Positions 6,344-9,599 of a DNA stretch of 9,599 bases are shown here, in pieces (position 1 is the stretch's first letter; the number at the start of each line of letters is the position of its first letter). The notes under the pieces were generated by a model. That model was not told the origin of the DNA. It saw only the letters and a list, made by a program, of their open reading frames with translations, and ran no database searches. The position numbers and the translations under genes were made by a program. The stretch covers positions 1-9,599 of the forward strand of contig JAFDDW010000149.1 in the NCBI GenBank assembly GCA_019310665.1, written 5' to 3'. The stretch comes from Deltaproteobacteria bacterium (GTDB taxonomy: Bacteria; Desulfobacterota; Desulfobacteria; Desulfobacterales; JAFDCJ01).

Positions 6344-6372
6344 TTGACAAACGTCAGGTTAGAAAATATTAT
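6344..6372 (+). promoter_or_regulatory. Sigma70-type promoter for the PpiD-like gene
   Basis: A perfect -35 TTGACA (6344-6349), a 17-nt spacer, and -10 TATTAT (6367-6372, 5/6). Transcription would start near 6379, leaving a leader of about 80 nt before the ATG at 6460. It is divergent from the tRNA promoter, about 85 bp away. The word TGTTGACAAA that contains this -35 also occurs 44 bp upstream (6298-6307), where no -10 follows. Confidence 0.72.
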
Positions 6373-6459
6373 AAACTTGACCCGGACAAGCCGGAATTGA
6401 ATATTGATCGACACTCAAAATCGATAACCCTGATAATTTAACGTCAAGAAAGGATTCAA

Positions 6460-8355
6460 ATGCTCAGTTTAATGCGAAAACATGCCGGTAGTTGGATGAT
6501 CAAAATACTATTAGGTGGGATTGCGATAACTTTTGTTACCTGGGGCGGGTATCAGGTAACTTCACAGCGGTCCGGCCGTATGGCCACCGTGAACGGTGAA
6601 ACGATTACTGCTGAAGAGTACCGCCTGACCTATAAGCGATTAATTGAACAGGTCCAGCAGCGGTTTGGGAACAATTTGAATGAAGAGATGATCCAAAATC
6701 TGCAATTGCCCAAACAGGCCGTTGACCAATTGATTGACCAGATGCTCATGCGCCAGGCAGCCAGCGATCTGGAGATACGTGTTTCAGATGAAGATTTATC
6801 CCGGTCCATTAGAAGCATCGGCGCTTTTCAGACGGCGGGCATCTTTGACCCTCGTCGCTACCAAACTATCCTGGAACGTAATAATTTAAACCCCGAAAGC
6901 TTTGAACTCAGTCAAAGAGATTCGCTGCTGACTGAAAAACTAAATATTTTAATTACCGGCAGCGTTAAAGTCTCCGACGACGAAGCTTCGGCTTTCTTTA
7001 ATTGGAACAATGTTACAGTTGATCTGGAATTTGTATTATTTGAACCCGACAGCTATCCGGATATCTCGGTCACGGCGGAGGAAATCCAGCAATTCTTTGA
7101 ACGCCGGAAAGATTCCTATAAAACTGAACCGGAACTGAAAGTGCGGTACTTAAAATTTGAGGACCAATCCTACCTTGCCCGGGTTGATATATCCGATGAT
7201 GAGATTTCCGAATATTATGATGAGCACCCGGATGAATTCCAAAATCCCAAAACCGTTGAGGCCCGTCACATCTTACTCAAGGTGGGACAGGATGCCGCTG
7301 GTGAGGAGGCGGCTAAAGTCCAGGAAAAAATTGAAAACATTTTGCAAAAGGTAAGAGGGGGTCAGGATTTTGCAGAACTTGCCAAGCAATATTCCGAGGG
7401 CCCCAGTAAAGACAAGGGCGGATATCTGGGCAGCTTCAGACGGGAGTCGATGGTAAAACCTTTTGCAGACAAAGCCTTTTCAATGGAAGCAGGAGAAATC
7501 AGCGATCCGGTGCGGACCCGGTTCGGGTGGCATATTATTAAGGTCGAAAAAGTGAATGCGGCAACGGTTACCGCTCTTGCCGATGCCAAAGACAAGATTC
7601 GTAAAAAACTGGCAGATGGCTACGCCAAACAGCTGGCCTACGACGCAGCCGAATCCATTTTTGATGCCACCTTTGAAGGCGATAAGCTTGAGATCGTTGC
7701 TGCTGACAACCAGCTTACCAGTTACACAACCGACTTTTTTACCCGTCAGGGTCCGACCCAGGCCATCCAGAACAAAGCGGCATTTGCCAAGACGGCCTTT
7801 GAGCTGCCGGAAGGTGAAATCAGTGAAATTGAGGATTTTGGAGATGGCTATTATCTTATGGAAATCATTGGAAAACATGCGGCTAAAATCCCTGAATTAA
7901 GCGCGGTTGAGAAAACAGTAAGCGCCGATCTGATTAAAGAAAAGAAAAGTGAAAAAGCAAAAACAGATGCCGAGGCCCTGCTTTCGGCCTTAAAAGACGG
8001 TGCCGCTCTGGCGGCGGCCAGTAAAGAATTCGATCTTAAGATTCAGAGCACCGGTTTTTTCAAGCGCAATGACTCCATACCCAATATCGGTTTTGAACGC
8101 GACCTTTCCCGCGCAGCCTTCGAATTGTCGGAGCAGAAAAGCCTTCCGCCGGAAATAATCAAAGGACGCAAAGGGTACTATATTATCCAATTCAGGCAGA
8201 GACAAGCGCCTTCCCTGGCTGATTTTGAAAAAGAAAAGGAAGACATTAAAAATCAGCTGCTGCAACAAAAAAGGTTTAAAGCCTTCCAGGCCTGGCTGGA
8301 CCAAAGGAAAAAAAGCAGTGAAATCGTCATAGAGGAAAGTTTTCAAAATAGCTGA
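6460..8355 (+). CDS. ppiD: PpiD/SurA-type membrane-anchored peptidyl-prolyl isomerase
   Basis: A periplasmic folding factor held in the inner membrane. It is expected to receive secreted proteins as they leave the Sec translocon. Residues 1-12 are basic and cytoplasmic; about 13-33 form one TM segment (IKILLGGIAITFVTW). A SurA-like N-terminal chaperone region follows at about 40-170 (VNGETITAEEYR, DQLIDQMLMRQAA). A parvulin (rotamase) domain lies at about 265-364, with VEARHILLKV at the start, GGYLGSF in the middle and FGWHIIKVE at the end. A second, degenerate parvulin-like/C-terminal helical region runs from about 440 to 620. The 631-residue length matches PpiD (about 620). AAAGGA at 6449-6454 lies 5 nt before the ATG and supports the start. 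PpiD usually sits after lon/hupB in enterobacteria; here it has its own promoter. The small zinc-ribbon gene follows after 46 nt. Confidence 0.92.
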   Translation: MLSLMRKHAGSWMIKILLGGIAITFVTWGGYQVTSQRSGRMATVNGETITAEEYRLTYKRLIEQVQQRFGNNLNEEMIQNLQLPKQAVDQLIDQMLMRQAASDLEIRVSDEDLSRSIRSIGAFQTAGIFDPRRYQTILERNNLNPESFELSQRDSLLTEKLNILITGSVKVSDDEASAFFNWNNVTVDLEFVLFEPDSYPDISVTAEEIQQFFERRKDSYKTEPELKVRYLKFEDQSYLARVDISDDEISEYYDEHPDEFQNPKTVEARHILLKVGQDAAGEEAAKVQEKIENILQKVRGGQDFAELAKQYSEGPSKDKGGYLGSFRRESMVKPFADKAFSMEAGEISDPVRTRFGWHIIKVEKVNAATVTALADAKDKIRKKLADGYAKQLAYDAAESIFDATFEGDKLEIVAADNQLTSYTTDFFTRQGPTQAIQNKAAFAKTAFELPEGEISEIEDFGDGYYLMEIIGKHAAKIPELSAVEKTVSADLIKEKKSEKAKTDAEALLSALKDGAALAAASKEFDLKIQSTGFFKRNDSIPNIGFERDLSRAAFELSEQKSLPPEIIKGRKGYYIIQFRQRQAPSLADFEKEKEDIKNQLLQQKRFKAFQAWLDQRKKSSEIVIEESFQNS

Positions 8356-8401
8356 GGAGGTTTCAAGAGCACTAATATGAATTTTTGCCCAGGAGAAGAC
8401 C

Positions 8402-8650
8402 ATGGTTAGCCGCGCAAGTAAATCCGATGGCCAAAAAATTGAATACGCCACAAAAAAATGTCCGGATTGTTATGTGCATCTGCCGCTGAATGCCAAAGAA
8501 TGTCAGGCTTGCAAAATAAAAGTTGGAGATGTGGATAAGCTGGGATTTGCGAAGAAGCCGGCAGACTGGAAGGGCTATCTCGCTGCAACGATTTCTATTG
8601 TCATATTTGTTGTTTTTATGTGGTGGGCGTTTTTTCGGGAACAACCTTAG
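8402..8650 (+). CDS. Small zinc-ribbon protein with one C-terminal TM helix
   Basis: I do not recognise a named family. The 82-residue protein has a zinc-ribbon motif with two CxxC pairs (CPDC at 20-23, CQAC at 34-37, ten residues between pairs). A charged linker with a Lys-rich stretch follows, then one hydrophobic helix at about 58-77 (GYLAATISIVIFVVFMWWAF) and only five polar residues at the end. It therefore looks tail-anchored with the ribbon in the cytoplasm, though topology is inferred. AGGAG at 8391-8395, six nt before the ATG, is a good Shine-Dalgarno. It lies 46 nt after the PpiD-like gene with no terminator between, and a likely terminator follows it, so the two are probably co-transcribed. 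A role in envelope or translocon function is only suggested by that neighbour. Confidence 0.8.
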   Translation: MVSRASKSDGQKIEYATKKCPDCYVHLPLNAKECQACKIKVGDVDKLGFAKKPADWKGYLAATISIVIFVVFMWWAFFREQP

Positions 8651-8658
8651 GGATTTGG

Positions 8659-8684
8659 GATTTCGGATTTTAGATTTCGGATTT
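8659..8684. repeat. 12-bp direct repeat GATTTCGGATTT, period 14
   Basis: GATTTCGGATTT occurs at 8659-8670 and again at 8673-8684, preceded by the related GGATTTGG. The second copy also supplies the left arm of the terminator-like hairpin at 8676-8705. Confidence 0.7.
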
Positions 8685-8719
8685 AAAACAGGAAAAAAAT
8701 CCGAATTATATTTATATTT
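8676..8719 (+). terminator. Likely terminator of the PpiD-zinc-ribbon unit
   Basis: TTCGGATTT (8676-8684) and AAATCCGAA (8697-8705) are a perfect 9-bp inverted repeat with a 12-nt loop. They are followed by the T-rich stretch TTATATTTATATTT. It lies 26 nt past the zinc-ribbon stop. The stem is only one-third GC and the T-run is interrupted, so efficiency is uncertain. Confidence 0.45.
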
Positions 8720-8720
8720 C

Positions 8721-8757
8721 TGAAACTAACGGTGCCCCGGCTCAGGCATCCGTTTCA
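8721..8757. other. Imperfect hairpin between convergent genes
   Basis: TGAAA (8721-8725) pairs with TTTCA (8753-8757), CGG with CCG, and TGCC (8733-8736) with GGCA (8745-8748). There are small bulges and an 8-nt loop CCGGCTCA. It lies downstream of both the zinc-ribbon gene (plus) and the DUF47 gene (minus). It could assist termination or protect 3' ends, but no T-run follows on either strand. Confidence 0.3.
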
Positions 8758-8800
8758 ACACAATCAACACAATCAACACAATCAGCTCAATCAACCGAAT
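8756..8800. repeat. Period-9 tandem repeat, five units
   Basis: Three exact copies of CAACACAAT (8756-8764, 8765-8773, 8774-8782) are followed by two diverged ones, CAGCTCAAT and CAACCGAAT. The array is intergenic and no credible gene reads through it. It is a candidate variable-number repeat locus. The remainder up to 8823 (CAATCAACCCCCCACC) looks like further decay of the same pattern. Confidence 0.75.
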
Positions 8801-8823
8801 AAACCAATCAACCCCCCACCCCT

Positions 8824-9471
8824 CTATCTCGCCAGCATTGCCCGCATCATGTCACCGGCGTTTTCAGCATGGTCTGCGAGGGAGCCGATGGTTTCGGCCA
8901 GTCGGATCATGTGAAAAACGGTGACCGGATCAATTTGCATATTCAGCACCTTGGCCTTGATCTCATCTTCTACTTTATCGGCTTCATGTTCCTGCCGGTG
9001 CAGCGTATGGATAATTCCCTTGATGAGTTCGCGCTGTTTATCAGAAAAATTCGTAAAATATTTCCTGGCTTCCGACACCATGTGGCACATCTCCTCCACC
9101 GGATCCATTACGGCATCTACGAGTAAAAAAAAGTCCTTATGGAGGGCATCCGGTATTCCCGGTTCGAATCTGAAGGAAATCCAGTCAAGTGCCTCTTCGA
9201 TCGCATCCAGCACATTGTCCTGCTCGTGAAGGTATCGAAACAATTCAAATTTATCCATCGGCATCAGGGTTCCCTTCGGCAGATGACCGCGAATGCGCCG
9301 CTTAATGACATCCGCCTCACTCTCCAATCGGTCGACCTCTTTCCTGAATTCTTCAAAGCGCTCACACTGGTCGGTGATATGACACTCCATGGCCTGTTGA
9401 AAAGCCCAGGCACACTCTTTAATCTTTTCCGCATGCTCGAGCAACCCCTCAAGCGGCGATGTCAAAAACAT
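8824..9471 (-). CDS. PhoU-like DUF47 protein (TIGR00153 type)
   Basis: A distant PhoU relative of the DUF47 family. These proteins are all-helical, dimerising, metal-binding regulators usually paired with a low-affinity phosphate (Pit) transporter. The 215 residues are typical. The N-terminus MFLTSPLEGLLEHAEKI is a family signature. ExxxD-type motifs expected to bind metal occur at 50-54 (ESEAD), 161-165 (EHEAD) and 203-207 (ENAGD), and HEQDNVLDAIEEALDW (82-97) is the usual family stretch. The protein is cytoplasmic, with no signal or TM. A pit gene normally lies next to it. None follows downstream here, where the next gene is convergent, and only 128 bp remain upstream. An AAGGA lies 12 nt before the ATG, longer than ideal, and no closer start is available in frame. 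Confidence 0.9.
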   Translation of the reverse strand: MFLTSPLEGLLEHAEKIKECAWAFQQAMECHITDQCERFEEFRKEVDRLESEADVIKRRIRGHLPKGTLMPMDKFELFRYLHEQDNVLDAIEEALDWISFRFEPGIPDALHKDFFLLVDAVMDPVEEMCHMVSEARKYFTNFSDKQRELIKGIIHTLHRQEHEADKVEDEIKAKVLNMQIDPVTVFHMIRLAETIGSLADHAENAGDMMRAMLAR

Positions 9472-9489
9472 TGTGTTTTGATATCCTTC

Positions 9490-9518
9490 ATAATAATCGA
9501 AACAAGTCTAAACTGCAA
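9490..9518 (-). promoter_or_regulatory. Possible promoter for the DUF47 gene
   Basis: On the minus strand, TTGCAG (9518-9513), a 17-nt spacer and TATTAT (9495-9490). The -10 is good (5/6) and the -35 poor (3/6). It ends 19 nt before the ATG at 9471, which would place the start of transcription close to the coding region. Confidence 0.35.
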
Positions 9519-9560
9519 TGCTTCAAACTTAATTAAACAACCACCTGCAGTATTTTAAAT

Positions 9561-9599
9561 ATGATCATACTTGTAACGGCTGCCGCAGGCACCGTTAGA
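9561..9599 (+). CDS. Possible N-terminus of an NmrA-like NAD(P)-binding protein (cut by right edge)
   Basis: Thirteen codons from the ATG at 9561 give MIILVTAAAGTVR. The beta-strand ILVT plus a glycine-poor turn AAAG resembles the start of NmrA/SDR-type Rossmann proteins, which typically begin ILVTGATG or ILVTAAAG. There is no clear Shine-Dalgarno (TATTTTAAAT before the ATG), and 13 residues cannot settle a family. It would be divergent from the DUF47 gene, sharing an 89-bp intergenic region. Confidence 0.42.
   Translation, partial: MIILVTAAAGTVR

Noticed and set aside
8377..8409. 10-codon frame starting ATGAATTTTTGCCCAG between the PpiD-like and zinc-ribbon genes
   Set aside because: It is too short, its nearest Shine-Dalgarno-like GGAGG is 16 nt away, and it overlaps the well-supported start at 8402. 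A leader peptide cannot be supported.
9139..9558. 139-codon plus-strand frame over the DUF47 gene
   Set aside because: It is antisense to a well-recognised family member and contains no recognisable domain.
8726..9598. 11-bp inverted match CTAACGGTGCC (8726-8736) / GGCACCGTTAG (9588-9598) flanking the DUF47 gene
   Set aside because: Inverted 11-mers are expected by chance several times in a window of this size. There is no transposase, target duplication or longer terminal repeat to suggest a mobile element.

Overview
The window looks like chromosomal DNA from a Gram-negative bacterium. A Desulfobacterota/Deltaproteobacteria member (Desulfobacterales-like) is my best guess. This rests on protein flavour and on the intergenic runs built from GGATTTCGGATTT-like and GGAATTTGG-like words, so it is an inference and not a sequence match. 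Almost everything is housekeeping or cell-envelope maintenance. There is no transposase, integrase, phage gene, CRISPR array or defence operon.

Layout, left to right. (1) 1-69, minus: the first 23 codons of a YacP-like NYN-domain protein that runs off the left edge. (2) 70-278: AT-rich intergenic DNA with a possible promoter for the NYN gene and a weak terminator for parB. (3) 279-1970, minus: parA-parB chromosome-partition genes. ParA is intact. parB carries a perfect 22-bp tandem duplication (384-427) that throws the last 34 codons out of frame. (4) 2016-3452, plus: membrane-anchored M48 metalloprotease with C-terminal TPRs (BepA-like). Its stop is one base from the stop of the convergent gene. 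(5) 3454-6059, minus: a GerMN-domain lipoprotein and an elongation factor G joined by an ATGA stop/start overlap. (6) 6144-6215, minus: a tRNA-Ala-like gene with a good promoter upstream and a strong terminator downstream. Its anticodon arm plus variable loop is 4 nt too short. (7) 6216-6459: intergenic, with two divergent sigma70-type promoters. (8) 6460-8650, plus: a PpiD/SurA-type periplasmic peptidyl-prolyl isomerase and a small zinc-ribbon plus single-TM protein, probably one operon. (9) 8651-8823: a likely terminator, 14-bp and 9-bp period repeats and an imperfect hairpin. (10) 8824-9471, minus: a PhoU-like DUF47 protein. (11) 9561-9599, plus: the possible first 13 codons of an NmrA-like NAD(P)-binding protein, cut by the right edge.

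How the genes relate: parA/parB act in chromosome segregation. The M48-TPR protease, the PpiD-like chaperone and the GerMN lipoprotein all act at or beyond the inner membrane, so the middle of the window leans towards envelope protein quality control. EF-G acts on the ribosome and is not in a str operon here, so it is probably a paralogue. I do not see an undescribed multi-gene system. The most notable signals are two lesions in otherwise conserved genes: the parB duplication and the shortened tRNA-Ala. Each is either real biology (mutation, decay or heterogeneity) or a consensus/assembly error.
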